Shown here piece by piece: positions 33,780-42,584 of a DNA stretch of 64,000 nt. Below the pieces are notes generated by a model. The model searched no databases. It was not told the DNA's origin and saw nothing but the letters and a program-made list of their open reading frames with translations. Location: positions 2,852,001-2,916,000 of the forward strand of contig OZ257146.1 of NCBI GenBank assembly GCA_965279255.1, written 5' to 3'. Position 1 is the first letter of the stretch. Each line of letters starts with the position of its first letter. This DNA is from CAMFLJ01 sp965279255 (GTDB lineage: Bacteria; Actinomycetota; Acidimicrobiia; Acidimicrobiales; Acidimicrobilacustridaceae). Position numbers and translations under genes: made by a program.

Positions 33780-34631
33780 CTACTTGTGGCCGCCGCTGAC
33801 GCAGTGCGGGCCTTCGGCTTCCTGACCGGTCGTGTTCGTACCGATCGGCGGGCCCTGGATGATCTGACCGGTGTTCACCGTGAGCACACCACCAGCGACC
33901 TCCATGGCGAAGTGATCCATCCCGCGAGGAGCAGGACCACCCTTCTTCTCACCGACCTGGTTGTACTGCGACCCGTGACACGGGCACTCGAACCACTGCG
34001 AGGTCGCACACGACGGCACACGACAACCCAGATGCGGGCACTTCTGGTAGAGCGCCACCACACCGGCTTCCATGCCCGCGAGCACCGGAGCCGGGTACAC
34101 CTTCTTGGCCTTCTCCAGCGCGGAGGCCGGGTACTCGGTGATCCACATGCGACCCTCGGCCAGGTACAAGAACCCCGCCGAAGCCTCGATCTTGGCGATC
34201 ACATCAGAGACGTTGCCGACCCGGATCTTCGAACCGAACCCACCCTTCGGGGTCGGCCACAAGAACGCGATCACCGCCGCACCGAACCCCGACAGGGCCA
34301 GGCCCATCACCAGGATGATCGACCGGTTGAAGAACTGACGACGCGTGACACCGATGGCCTCCGCATCCGGCGGCACGTACTCGGCCAGATCACTGCCGCC
34401 GACCTTCACCAGCTCCGGGGCACGACGCTCGAGCTCAGCCGCGGCCTCGACCTGACGACCAGACACCGGCGCCTCGGCCTCAGCCTCGAGCACCGACGGC
34501 TTGTCACGCTTGCGCGTCTCACGAGACAACGCACCAGTGGCCGAACCGACGTCACGACGCCGCGCAGCCGCGAACAACACCACACCGGCCAGAACGACGA
34601 CGACCGGGATGACGATCACGAGAGGGTTCAT
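33780..34631 (-). CDS. Rieske [2Fe-2S] protein (QcrA-like)
   Basis: 283 residues. One N-terminal membrane helix (VIVIPVVVVLAGVVLFAAA), a central RRQFFNRS twin-Arg-like motif before a second helix, then the Rieske domain with CPHLGCRVPS and FECPCHGSQYNQVGEK, giving the two Cys and two His ligands plus a disulphide pair. This is the architecture of the bc1-type iron-sulphur subunit of Actinobacteria, but qcrB and qcrC are absent on either side. AGGAGGAG stands just before the ATG, an unusually strong ribosome site, and codon use differs in texture from the neighbours. Confidence 0.9.
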   Translation of the reverse strand: MNPLVIVIPVVVVLAGVVLFAAARRRDVGSATGALSRETRKRDKPSVLEAEAEAPVSGRQVEAAAELERRAPELVKVGGSDLAEYVPPDAEAIGVTRRQFFNRSIILVMGLALSGFGAAVIAFLWPTPKGGFGSKIRVGNVSDVIAKIEASAGFLYLAEGRMWITEYPASALEKAKKVYPAPVLAGMEAGVVALYQKCPHLGCRVPSCATSQWFECPCHGSQYNQVGEKKGGPAPRGMDHFAMEVAGGVLTVNTGQIIQGPPIGTNTTGQEAEGPHCVSGGHK

Positions 34632-34755
34632 GCGGGGGCTCCTCCTGGGCTGCCTCAGGCAGGGTGCACGACACGTGCGAAACGTGGCGTAAGCACTCCG
34701 ATACAGGATGCCCGGATGGATGCCCGACCGTAGGGTCGGGGACCCAGTCCGTCGG

Positions 34756-35466
34756 TCACATCGGGACGAAGGCGGCGACCGACCCGCCGTCGACGAGCCA
34801 GTCGGCGCCGGTGACGTACGACGCGGCGTCGGAGCACAGGAACGCGACGACGCCGGCGATCTCGTCGGGGCGGGCCGGACGACCGATCGCACAACCGGCA
34901 CCGACCTCGGTCGAGCCGTTCTCGGCGGCGATCTCGCTGCGGCCCATCGGCGTGTCCACGAGGCCGGGCGACACGGACACGATGCGCGCGCCACGGGCGC
35001 CCCACCCCGGCGCCGCCCGGCGCACCATGCGGATCACGCCCATCTTCGACATGGCGTACGCGGTGGCCGGGTCGTCGGTCAGCCCGGCATCGACGGCCGT
35101 GGCCGGACTGTCGAGGGCGGCGAGCACCTCCGGCGAGAACGGGAACATGTGGGCGGCGAGCGATGCCATGAGCACGGCAACGGTCGACTCCCCCACGAGA
35201 TGGTCGAAGGCCTCGAGGGCCAGGGCGCTGCCGGCCAGGTTGACCGAGAGGATGCTGCGGGCGTCGGCCAGCGAGGGCGACAGGCCGGCGGTGATGACCA
35301 GGGCGTCGAGCCGGTCGACCATGGCCGCCACCGCGGCCAGCGACGCCGGGTCGGTGATGTCGCAGGTGACCTGCCCGCCGACCCGGTCGGCGATCAGGGT
35401 CTCTCCGGGAAGCAGCCTCGCCACGGCCTCGCCGATGCCCGACGCCCCACCGATCACCACGTTCAT
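34756..35466 (-). CDS. SDR family oxidoreductase (hydroxysteroid dehydrogenase-like)
   Basis: 236 residues, a short SDR. GGASGIGEAVARLL cofactor loop, VITAGLSP, catalytic Ser in LMASLAAHMFPF, YAMSKMGVIRMVRR with Tyr/Lys, and SPGLVDTPMGR. The short beta-sheet region between cofactor loop and Asp (ADRVGGQVTCDITDP) resembles bacterial 3-alpha-hydroxysteroid dehydrogenases. Alone, 124 bp from the Rieske gene. Steroid or similar alcohol oxidation is a family-level guess. Confidence 0.87.
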   Translation of the reverse strand: MNVVIGGASGIGEAVARLLPGETLIADRVGGQVTCDITDPASLAAVAAMVDRLDALVITAGLSPSLADARSILSVNLAGSALALEAFDHLVGESTVAVLMASLAAHMFPFSPEVLAALDSPATAVDAGLTDDPATAYAMSKMGVIRMVRRAAPGWGARGARIVSVSPGLVDTPMGRSEIAAENGSTEVGAGCAIGRPARPDEIAGVVAFLCSDAASYVTGADWLVDGGSVAAFVPM

Positions 35467-35574
35467 GCCTGGCTCCTCCGAGGTCCCGCCCCCGGGGAGG
35501 ACGGCGTCGGAGGCAACCCTACGAAACCACTGCCGTCGGCGTGGTCCCGCCCGATGCCCGGGCGGGTCGGGGCC

Positions 35575-36552
35575 TCACCCGTCGTCGAGGCTCAGCACCA
35601 GCGCGGACTTCTCGAAGTAGCGCCGGTCCCAGTCGTACATGGTGACCGGCTCATAGCAGCGGGCGCCGGGGACGACGGTGCCGGGCAGGGGGGCCACGAC
35701 GGTGTCCACCGACGGCAGGTAGTGCATGGCGATCGAGGCCCGACCCACCCCCACCGGGCCGTCGACCACGGCGTGGGCCGTGGCCGGATAGAGGTCGTTC
35801 GTCCACCGGGCCATCAGATCGCCGGTGTTCACCACGATCGCCTCGTCGACGACGGGGACGGTCGAACGGGTGCCGTCGAGCGCCCGGACCTGCAGCCCCT
35901 CGTAGCCACCGACCTGGTGGAGCATGGTCACCGCCCCCGAGTCGCTGTGCTCGGGGATGCGCATGGCACCGGGCGCCGGGCGGGGCATCGCCGGGTAGTC
36001 CTGCACCGCGAAGTACGAGACGTCCTCGGTGAAGTGATGCGCCAGCGCGTCGGCTGGGAGCCCGAGGTCGAGCGCGAACAGGCTCACCAGCAGCGCTCCG
36101 AGGCGCCGGCCTTCGGAGAAGCACGCGTCGATGGCGACACCCAGGCCGGGCAGGTCCGGGTGGACGTTGCCGCCGAAGAAGTCGAGGTGCTCCGGAGCGA
36201 CACCGGCGCGGGCCGCCTCGTCGGGCGTGTCGATGCGCGTGTTCTGCAGGCGCTGCCAGATGCGGGAGCCCTCGGGGTCGTGGCCGACGTCGACGCCCCG
36301 GAACGGATGGCCCTTCGGGCTGCGCATGGTCGCCAGCTCGTCGTCGCTCATCGCCCACAGGGCGGCGGCCTCCCGGTGCACCGCGTGGAAGAGGGCCGGA
36401 TCGATCCCGTGGCCGACGACCTGGACGAAGCCGATCGACCGGCTGGCCGCGCCGAGCTCGGCGGCGACCGACACCGCATCGGACCCGTCGACGGCACGGG
36501 TGAGGTCGACGGTGGGCACGACAGGTCGCGGCGGAAGCGGTCGATGGGGCAC
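35575..36552 (-). CDS. 2-oxoglutarate/Fe(II)-dependent oxygenase (isopenicillin N synthase-like)
   Basis: 325 residues. VPTVDLTRAVDGSDAVSVAA and GFVQVVGHGIDPALF at the N-terminus; iron ligands in RIPEHSDSGAVTMLHQVGG and TAHAVVDGPVGVGRASIAMH, where RAS supplies the 2OG-binding Arg-x-Ser. Same architecture as the enzyme at 26639-27637, so the genome has at least two paralogues. Divergent from an SDR gene, with a palindrome between them. Confidence 0.9.
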   Translation of the reverse strand: MPHRPLPPRPVVPTVDLTRAVDGSDAVSVAAELGAASRSIGFVQVVGHGIDPALFHAVHREAAALWAMSDDELATMRSPKGHPFRGVDVGHDPEGSRIWQRLQNTRIDTPDEAARAGVAPEHLDFFGGNVHPDLPGLGVAIDACFSEGRRLGALLVSLFALDLGLPADALAHHFTEDVSYFAVQDYPAMPRPAPGAMRIPEHSDSGAVTMLHQVGGYEGLQVRALDGTRSTVPVVDEAIVVNTGDLMARWTNDLYPATAHAVVDGPVGVGRASIAMHYLPSVDTVVAPLPGTVVPGARCYEPVTMYDWDRRYFEKSALVLSLDDG

Positions 36553-36582
36553 GGGCCTCCAGTCGTCGGTCGGGTGATCCGG

Positions 36583-36594
36583 TGGACCGGTCCA
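36583..36594. promoter_or_regulatory. candidate operator TGGACCGGTCCA
   Basis: A perfect 12-bp palindrome between the divergent dioxygenase (start 36552) and SDR (start 36729) genes. Extends to 7 of 8 matching positions per arm. The binding protein is unknown. Confidence 0.4.
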
Positions 36595-36728
36595 TCATCT
36601 GCTCCGCTCCCGACCGGCAGGGTGACGATCTCCTTTCCCGAACCTGTGCACAGGACGCCGACCGGCTGCCCGGCCCGTAAGCTCCGCCCCCGGCGGCAGG
36701 GGCCGCTCGCACACCAGGGGGAACAACG

Positions 36729-37529
36729 ATGGGTCGTTTCGACGAGAAGGTCGTCATCGTCACGGGGGCCGCCCGCGGCCAGGGTGAGGCCGAGGCGCGG
36801 CTGTTCGCGTCTCAGGGCGCCAAGGTGGTGCTCGCCGACGTCCTCGACGAGCAGGGCGAGGCCGTCGCCGCCGACATCGGCGCCGCCGCCCGCTACGTCC
36901 ACCTCGACGTGAGCGACGAAGCCCAGTGGGAGTCGGCGATCGCCGCCGCTGTCGAGTTCGGCGGTGGGCTCGACGCCCTCGTGAACAACGCCGCCATCCT
37001 GCGGCCGGCCGCCATCGAGGACACCTCCCTCGCCGACTACATGTCGGTCATCAACGTCAACCAGGTCGGCTGCTTCCTCGGCATGAAGGCCGCCATGCCC
37101 GCCATGCGCGATTCCGGCGGCGGCTCGATCGTGAACATCTCCTCGATCGACGGCATCGGCTCCAAGAACGGGCTCATCTCCTACACCGCCTCCAAGTTCG
37201 CCATCCGGGGCATGACGAAGACCGCCGCCATGGAGTGGGGCCGCTACGGCATCCGGGTGAACTCGGTGCACCCCGGTGGTGTCAACACCGTCATGGGCAA
37301 CCCGTTCGACATGCCCGAGGTCGAGACCGTCCCGTACAAGAACCAGGCGATCCAGCGCATCGGCCAACCCGACGAGATCGCCGGTGCCGTGGCGTTCCTG
37401 GCGAGCGACGAGGCCTCCTACGTCACCGGCACCGAGCTCGTCGTCGACGGTGGCTGGATGGCCGGCCGCCTCGAGCCGGGCCTGCCCGGCACCAACGTCG
37501 CCCTCGAGGGTTGGGGGTACAACGCTTGA
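36729..37529 (+). CDS. SDR family oxidoreductase (3-alpha/20-beta-hydroxysteroid dehydrogenase-like)
   Basis: 266 residues. VTGAARGQGEAEARLFASQG cofactor loop, ALVNNAAILRPA, NISSIDGIGSKNG with catalytic Ser and YTASKFAIRGMTKTAAMEWG with Tyr/Lys. The RGQG form of the loop and the HPGGVNTVM motif are usual in the 3-alpha(20-beta)-HSD/FabG3 group. ATG 8 nt after AGGGGGAA. It overlaps the thioesterase by TTGA, so the two are co-translated. Confidence 0.9.
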   Translation: MGRFDEKVVIVTGAARGQGEAEARLFASQGAKVVLADVLDEQGEAVAADIGAAARYVHLDVSDEAQWESAIAAAVEFGGGLDALVNNAAILRPAAIEDTSLADYMSVINVNQVGCFLGMKAAMPAMRDSGGGSIVNISSIDGIGSKNGLISYTASKFAIRGMTKTAAMEWGRYGIRVNSVHPGGVNTVMGNPFDMPEVETVPYKNQAIQRIGQPDEIAGAVAFLASDEASYVTGTELVVDGGWMAGRLEPGLPGTNVALEGWGYNA

Positions 37530-38236
37530 GCGACACCGCTCACTCCCGCATGGGCGGGCTCGGCTCGCAGGCGGGCCACGACGACGGACGAGGACCCCAG
37601 GTCGGCGACCCCGTCGCCACGAGGGCCACGGTCGACGCCACCCGCGCCCTGATCGACACGCTGCGGGTCACCGACGCTCCGGCCGAGGAGCTCGCCCGCG
37701 CTGCGGCGCTGATCGAGCAGGCCGAGGCGATCCTGCGGCCCCACCGGGTCGAGGGCATGCGCATGCAGGGCGCCCTGCGCCCCGAGCGCATGACCTTCCC
37801 GGTGCAGGCCGACCAGACCCCGCTCGACGGCCGCGACCCTTCGGACCCGGCCGCCTTCTTCCCCTACAGCGCGATCATCGGCCCGCTGAACCCTCTCGCC
37901 CCTCCCGCGGTGCTGCACTGGGACGGCGAGCGCATCCGGGGCACCGCGGTGTTCGGGCCTCCCTGGGTCGGGCCTCCGAACATGGTGCACGGCGGGATCA
38001 TCGCCCTGCTGTTCGACGAGATCCTCGGCGGCGCCAACGTGTGCGAAGGCGTCGGCGGCTTCACCGGCACGCTCACGGTCCGCTACGAGGCCCCGACCCC
38101 CCTCGGCGCCGAGCTCGAGCTCGAGGGCTGGGTCGACACGATCGAGGGTCGGAAGATCACCGCACGCGGCACCATCACCCACGACGGGACGGTCACCGCT
38201 CGCGCCGAGGGGATCTTCATCCGCGCCACCGCCTGA
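37526..38236 (+). CDS. PaaI-type acyl-CoA thioesterase (hotdog fold)
   Basis: About 236 residues. The C-terminal 130 residues are a hotdog domain: PNMVHGGIIALLFDEILGGA carries the His-Gly-Gly and the acidic residue of PaaI thioesterases, followed by GTLTVRYEAPTPLGAELELEG. The N-terminal 90 residues are helical and not part of the domain. TTG at 37526 overlaps the SDR stop as TTGA; ATG at 37550 is the alternative. Hydrolyses an acyl-CoA, possibly releasing CoA from a degradation intermediate. Confidence 0.83.
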   Translation: MSDTAHSRMGGLGSQAGHDDGRGPQVGDPVATRATVDATRALIDTLRVTDAPAEELARAAALIEQAEAILRPHRVEGMRMQGALRPERMTFPVQADQTPLDGRDPSDPAAFFPYSAIIGPLNPLAPPAVLHWDGERIRGTAVFGPPWVGPPNMVHGGIIALLFDEILGGANVCEGVGGFTGTLTVRYEAPTPLGAELELEGWVDTIEGRKITARGTITHDGTVTARAEGIFIRATA

Positions 38237-38276
38237 CTCGGGCCCGACGCCGCAGCGACGCAGTGACGGAACGGCG

Positions 38277-39713
38277 TCAGATGCCCGTCTCGGCCACCAG
38301 GTCGCCGGCCTCGATGGCCTCGCACAGCCGCCGGTGGTCGGCCTCGTTGGTGTCGGCGTAGCCGCGGGAGAACTCGACGAGCGCGTTCTCGAACGTGGGG
38401 TCGTCGCCGAGGTAGGCGGCCATGGCGACGCGGTCGCCGGATCGGGCGTGGCCGCGGGCGAGGGTCCAGCCGCAGCTCTCGCCGTAGGCGACGAGGCCGG
38501 CCGGGCCGAGCTGGGAGACGTCGATGGAGGCCTTGCCGTCCCAGAGCTGGCGCACGTAGAAGTCGTGAGCCCCGCCGTCGAATCCGTTGATGTGGTACCA
38601 GCCGAGCAGGGGGTCACTGGCCGCCTGCATGAGGCGCTGCCCCTCGACCACCCGCCGGCCCTGGCACTCGTAGTCGGTCTCACCCGCGTAGGGGGCGAGC
38701 ACCGACTGCTGGGCCTCCTTGAGCTGGAGGATCATCGGATCGTCGACGTCGTGACCGACGAGGAGCACGACCCAGGCGCGGGTGCCGACGCTGCCGACAC
38801 CGACGACCTTCCGGGCCATGTGGATGAACCGGTACTGCTCGACCAGCATGCGGCGGTCGGGCTGGAGGCTCTCGCGGTACTGCCGGAGGAACGACTGGAT
38901 GACCTCGACGTAGCGCTCGCGCTGATCCAGGTCGAGCAGCTCCTCGAGGGGCACGAGCAGCGGCGGCCGGTTCGAGAACTGCAGCTGGCCGTCGACCTCT
39001 TCGACCAGGCGGCTGAACGCCCGCAGGTGATCACGCTTGAGGGCCTGGTTGATGCGCTTCTTGACCTCGTTGTGGCCGTCCTTCTCGCTCAGACCGTGGA
39101 GGCGGGCCTGGAGCTCGGAGGCCGGGAGGCGGGCGTGCCACACGTCGAGGTTGCGCTGCACCGAGAAGGCGAGCATGGCCTCGCGGTACGCACGGACCGT
39201 GGCGAGCACGGCGGCGGAGCGCTGGGCGTCGTCGAAGCCGAGGTCGCGACCGGCGATCTCGACGCTCACGGCGAGACGCTTGACGTCCCACTCGAAGGGC
39301 CCGGGCAGGGTCTCGTCGAAGTCGTTGAGGCCGAAGACGAGCGTGCGCTCGGGCGTCTCGAAGAGGCCGAAGTTGAGCAGGTGGGCATCGCCGCACAGCT
39401 GGGCGCGGAGCCCGCTGCTCGGGGTGCCGGACAGGTCGGCGGCCATGATGGCGGCGCCGCCGCGGTAGAAGGCGAACGCCGACTGGACCATGCGCCCGTA
39501 GCGGATCGGCACGAGGCCCGGCACCCGCTGGCCAGCCTGGCGCTCGAGCACGACGACGGGGTCGACGCGACCGGGGGCCGGCCGCCAGTCCGCATGACTT
39601 CCGAGCGCGGCCTGCTCCCGGGCGGCGACTCCACGTGCGACCCGCTCGACGACGCTCCGGTGGGGCAGGTACTCCGGGTCAGGCAGCCGCGCGGCCCTCT
39701 GCTCGTCGGTCAT
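38277..39713 (-). CDS. DUF2252 family protein
   Basis: 478 residues, full length for the family. Landmarks: GDAHLLNFGLFETPERTLVFGLNDFDET (shown over 20 only in part: the core is GDAHLLNFG and NDFDET), WDVKRLAVSVEIAGR and ARKVVGVGSVGTRAWV. The GDAHxxNFG and NDFD words resemble the aminoglycoside-kinase/APH fold's catalytic loop and metal-binding Asp, so it may be an atypical phosphotransferase, but no member has an assigned substrate. ATG at 39713 (MTDEQRAARLPDPEYLPHR). Followed by a convergent thioesterase gene 40 bp away. Confidence 0.85.
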   Translation of the reverse strand: MTDEQRAARLPDPEYLPHRSVVERVARGVAAREQAALGSHADWRPAPGRVDPVVVLERQAGQRVPGLVPIRYGRMVQSAFAFYRGGAAIMAADLSGTPSSGLRAQLCGDAHLLNFGLFETPERTLVFGLNDFDETLPGPFEWDVKRLAVSVEIAGRDLGFDDAQRSAAVLATVRAYREAMLAFSVQRNLDVWHARLPASELQARLHGLSEKDGHNEVKKRINQALKRDHLRAFSRLVEEVDGQLQFSNRPPLLVPLEELLDLDQRERYVEVIQSFLRQYRESLQPDRRMLVEQYRFIHMARKVVGVGSVGTRAWVVLLVGHDVDDPMILQLKEAQQSVLAPYAGETDYECQGRRVVEGQRLMQAASDPLLGWYHINGFDGGAHDFYVRQLWDGKASIDVSQLGPAGLVAYGESCGWTLARGHARSGDRVAMAAYLGDDPTFENALVEFSRGYADTNEADHRRLCEAIEAGDLVAETGI

Positions 39714-39853
39714 CAGTCGGTCTCCCTCCGGCCCTACCTGGTGCGGAGACGTTAGTTGCCCGGACAACCACCTGGCGGGTCGAACGGGCGCCACGCGAAG
39801 CGCGAAGGTGGAGCCGACCGCGGCCCTCACGGGCCACAGACCTGGGGGACGAG

Positions 39854-40636
39854 ATGCCTGACGCACGCGTGCGACTCGAGATCGACGGCGCCATCGCCAC
39901 GATCACCAACGACAACCCGGAGAAGCACAACGCCTTCGACGACGACATGGACCTCGCCCTGTTCGAGATCCTCGGCGAGCTGAAGGACAACAAGGACATC
40001 CGCGCCGTCATCTGGCGGGCCGAGGGCAAGTCGTTCTCCTCGGGGCGCGACGTCGCCGCCATCGGCGGGCAGCAGGTCACCATGACCCACCACGAGCTCA
40101 TGTCGCGGGGCCACAAGGGCATCCTCCAGATCCTCGACATCGAGGCACCGATCATCGTGGCGATGAAGGGCTGGTCGATCGGGGCGTCGTTCCAGCGGGC
40201 GCTGATCTGCGACATCCGCATCGCCGCCGAGGGCTCGCGGTTCATGCTCCCCGAGGCCACCCACGGGGTCATCCCCGACACCGGCGGCATGGGCCGGCTC
40301 TACCAGATGTGCGGCCACGGCGTCGTCACCGACATGGTGCTGACCGGCCGGGCGATGCAGGCCGACGAGGCGCTGTCGTACGGCGTCGTGTCGCGCGTCG
40401 TCGCCCCCGACGACCTCGACTCGACCGCCCGCGAGATGGCCGAGAAGATCGCCGCCGCGCCGGCCGTCACCATCAAGATGGCCCGACGGGTGATCAAGCA
40501 CCTGTCCGAGCCGTCGCTGCGCTCGTCGATGGAGGACGAGCTGATCTACCAGACCTTCATCAGCCGCTCCGACGACATGGCCGAGTTCCGCGCCGCCCGC
40601 GCCGAGGAGCGGGCGCCCCGCTACACCGGCAGCTGA
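39854..40636 (+). CDS. enoyl-CoA hydratase/isomerase family protein
   Basis: 260-residue crotonase. NDNPEKHNAFDDDMDLALFE, the first oxyanion segment GKSFSSGRDVAAIGG, AMKGWSIGASFQRALICDI as the second, and FMLPEATHGVIPDTGGMG with Glu at one catalytic position. Ends ERAPRYTGS. ATG 6 nt after GGGGGACG. Fifth crotonase-family gene of the window. Typical family function is hydration of an enoyl-CoA; which one is open. Confidence 0.88.
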   Translation: MPDARVRLEIDGAIATITNDNPEKHNAFDDDMDLALFEILGELKDNKDIRAVIWRAEGKSFSSGRDVAAIGGQQVTMTHHELMSRGHKGILQILDIEAPIIVAMKGWSIGASFQRALICDIRIAAEGSRFMLPEATHGVIPDTGGMGRLYQMCGHGVVTDMVLTGRAMQADEALSYGVVSRVVAPDDLDSTAREMAEKIAAAPAVTIKMARRVIKHLSEPSLRSSMEDELIYQTFISRSDDMAEFRAARAEERAPRYTGS

Positions 40637-40648
40637 GCCGCGGCGGCG

Positions 40649-41251
40649 TCAGGCCGTCGCCGCCTCCCCGCTCACGTCATCGAGCACCTCGACGGTCGCC
40701 CGCACGCCCACGCCCCGAGCGATGGCCAGGTGCCCGCCGAGGTGGCCGCCGACCGTCGCCGCACCGCCACCCACCAGCGCCAGGAGCCGTCCGCGGATGC
40801 CGTGGCCCCGCCGGCGCTCGACCCACGACCACGCGAACGCACCGAGGGCGACGCCGTTGGCGGCGGCGTGCACGACGCCGACGCGCTGGGCCGGGCGCGA
40901 CGCGCTCGACCAGTCCGAGAGACCGGTCGCGACCGCCGGCAGCGCGCTGAGCACGCCGAGGCCGACGAGCCTCTTCGCCATGGGTGCCGCTCCCCGCCCA
41001 CCGACCCAGTCGAGGACGGTGGCGCTGGTCCAGAAGCCGATGGGCAGATCGGTCATCAACGGGTGGAGCGAGTGCCCGAGCCAGCGACCGCCGAGCAGCT
41101 CGCGGGTGGCGCCCCGGCCGACGCGGGGCGCCGCGAACGCGGCGAGCCCGTCGACGTAGCGGTCGAGCCGGACGTCGCCCTCCATCGCGACCATGGCGTC
41201 GAAAAGCGCACTGCCCGACCCGGAAGCGTCGGAGATGGGGGTCTCGCTCAT
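40649..41251 (-). CDS. DUF2231 membrane protein
   Basis: 200 residues. GRWLGHSLHPLMTDLPIGFW is the DUF2231 signature, with His in a putative haem- or metal-binding position. Four hydrophobic helices follow (TSATVLDWVGG, LVGLGVLSALPAVATGLSD, VVHAAANGVALGAFAWSW, LLALVGGGAATVGGHLGGHL). In this family it is often near Rieske or redox genes, but none is adjacent here. ATG at 41251; an upstream in-frame start would reach into the divergent gene. Confidence 0.8.
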   Translation of the reverse strand: MSETPISDASGSGSALFDAMVAMEGDVRLDRYVDGLAAFAAPRVGRGATRELLGGRWLGHSLHPLMTDLPIGFWTSATVLDWVGGRGAAPMAKRLVGLGVLSALPAVATGLSDWSSASRPAQRVGVVHAAANGVALGAFAWSWVERRRGHGIRGRLLALVGGGAATVGGHLGGHLAIARGVGVRATVEVLDDVSGEAATA

Positions 41252-41320
41252 GGTTCTCCTCCTGGAGGCCGTCGCCAGCACCTACCCGCCTACGCTGCGG
41301 TCGACCACACGGGGGACGAC

Positions 41321-41710
41321 ATGGAGCACAGCGCCGACACCGAGCGCTTCGAGCGGGGTCTCGAGCAGTACCGCAAGGTCTACGGCGACGACGCGTTCGC
41401 CTTCGAGCAGGGCCAGGCCGGCTTCTTCGACGTGATGATCGAGCAGCTCTTCGGCGAGGTCTGGACCCGCCCGGGGCTCGAGATCGAGCAGCGCCGCCTG
41501 CTGGTGATGGGCGTGCTGGCAGCCCAGCACCACTTCACCACCCTGCAGACGCAGTTCACCCGTGCCCTCGCCGCCGGCGAGCTCACTGCCGAGCAGGTGC
41601 GCGAGATCGTCATCCACCTGGTGCCGTACGTGGGCTACCCGTCGAGCTCCGACCTGTTCCGGGTCGGCGAGGCGGCCATCGCCACCCACGCCAAGGCATC
41701 GGGCGAGTGA
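41321..41710 (+). CDS. carboxymuconolactone decarboxylase family protein
   Basis: 129 residues, an all-helical CMD-like protein. LEIEQRRLLVMGVLAAQHHF and EIVIHLVPYVGYPSSSDLF are the family core, as in 4-carboxymuconolactone decarboxylase; the AhpD redox Cys pair is missing, so peroxidase activity is unlikely. ATG 5 nt after GGGGGACG. It overlaps the following dehydrogenase as GTGA. Confidence 0.85.
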   Translation: MEHSADTERFERGLEQYRKVYGDDAFAFEQGQAGFFDVMIEQLFGEVWTRPGLEIEQRRLLVMGVLAAQHHFTTLQTQFTRALAAGELTAEQVREIVIHLVPYVGYPSSSDLFRVGEAAIATHAKASGE

Positions 41711-42570
41711 CCGGTCCCACCGCCGCCATCGTCGGCCTCGGCCGCATGGGCGGGCCGATGGCCGACAACGCGGCTCGAGCGGGTGTCGACCTGCGGGTGT
41801 TCGACATCTCCCCCGACGCGGTGGCCGCCCGGGTCGAGCTCGGTGCCGTCGCCGCCACGTCGCCCGCCGAGGCGGCCGAGGGCGCGTCGGTGGTCAGCCT
41901 GGTGGTCTTCGACGACGCCCAGGCCACCGAGGTGATCACCGGCCCCGACGGCGTGCTGCGCACCCTCGCCCCCGGCTCGGTCATCGCGGTGCACACCACC
42001 GTCACCCTCGACACCATCCAGGCGTTGGCGACCGCGGCCGAGGCCCGGGGCGTGCACCTGCTCGATGCCGGCATCAGCGGCGGCGAGGAAGGGGCCGCGG
42101 GCGGAACACTGCTCACCATGGTCGGCGGCACGCCCGAGGCCGTCGAGATCGCCCGCCCGCTGCTCGACACCTTCTCCAAGGAGGTCCTGCACGCAGGGCC
42201 CCTCGGCGCCGGCATGGCCCTCAAGCTCGCCCGCAACGCCGCCGGCTACTCGATGATGGCCGTGGTCCACGAGTCGATGGTGCTGGCGGCCGCCGCGGGC
42301 GTCGACCTCGGCCAGCTCCAGCACGTGATCAGCGAGACCGGCGTGCTGAAGCAGGCGATGTCGCCGTTCCTGCTCGGCGGCCCCGCTCCCCTGCCCGACG
42401 GCGACACGTCCCAGATGCGCACGGCGATGGAGCACCTCGCCCGCCTCGGCGACAAGGACATCGCCCACACCCTCGACCTCGCCGCTCGCCTCGACGTCGA
42501 GCTCCCGCTCACGACGATCACCCGCGGCGAGTTCCCTGCCGTCGCCCGCCTCACCCACCTGCCCGACTGA
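41707..42570 (+). CDS. NAD(P)-dependent 3-hydroxyisobutyrate dehydrogenase-like oxidoreductase
   Basis: 287 residues of the beta-hydroxyacid dehydrogenase family. Dinucleotide loop IVGLGRMGGPMADNAA, substrate motif DAGISGGEEGAAGGTLL, and the catalytic Lys in GAGMALKLARNAAGYS. GTG overlaps the CMD stop. Likely oxidises a beta-hydroxy acid to the semialdehyde or keto acid. Tight coupling with a CMD-type protein and an alpha/beta hydrolase suggests one degradation module. Confidence 0.9.
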   Translation: MTGPTAAIVGLGRMGGPMADNAARAGVDLRVFDISPDAVAARVELGAVAATSPAEAAEGASVVSLVVFDDAQATEVITGPDGVLRTLAPGSVIAVHTTVTLDTIQALATAAEARGVHLLDAGISGGEEGAAGGTLLTMVGGTPEAVEIARPLLDTFSKEVLHAGPLGAGMALKLARNAAGYSMMAVVHESMVLAAAAGVDLGQLQHVISETGVLKQAMSPFLLGGPAPLPDGDTSQMRTAMEHLARLGDKDIAHTLDLAARLDVELPLTTITRGEFPAVARLTHLPD

Positions 42571-42584
42571 CCCAGGAGGTCCCC

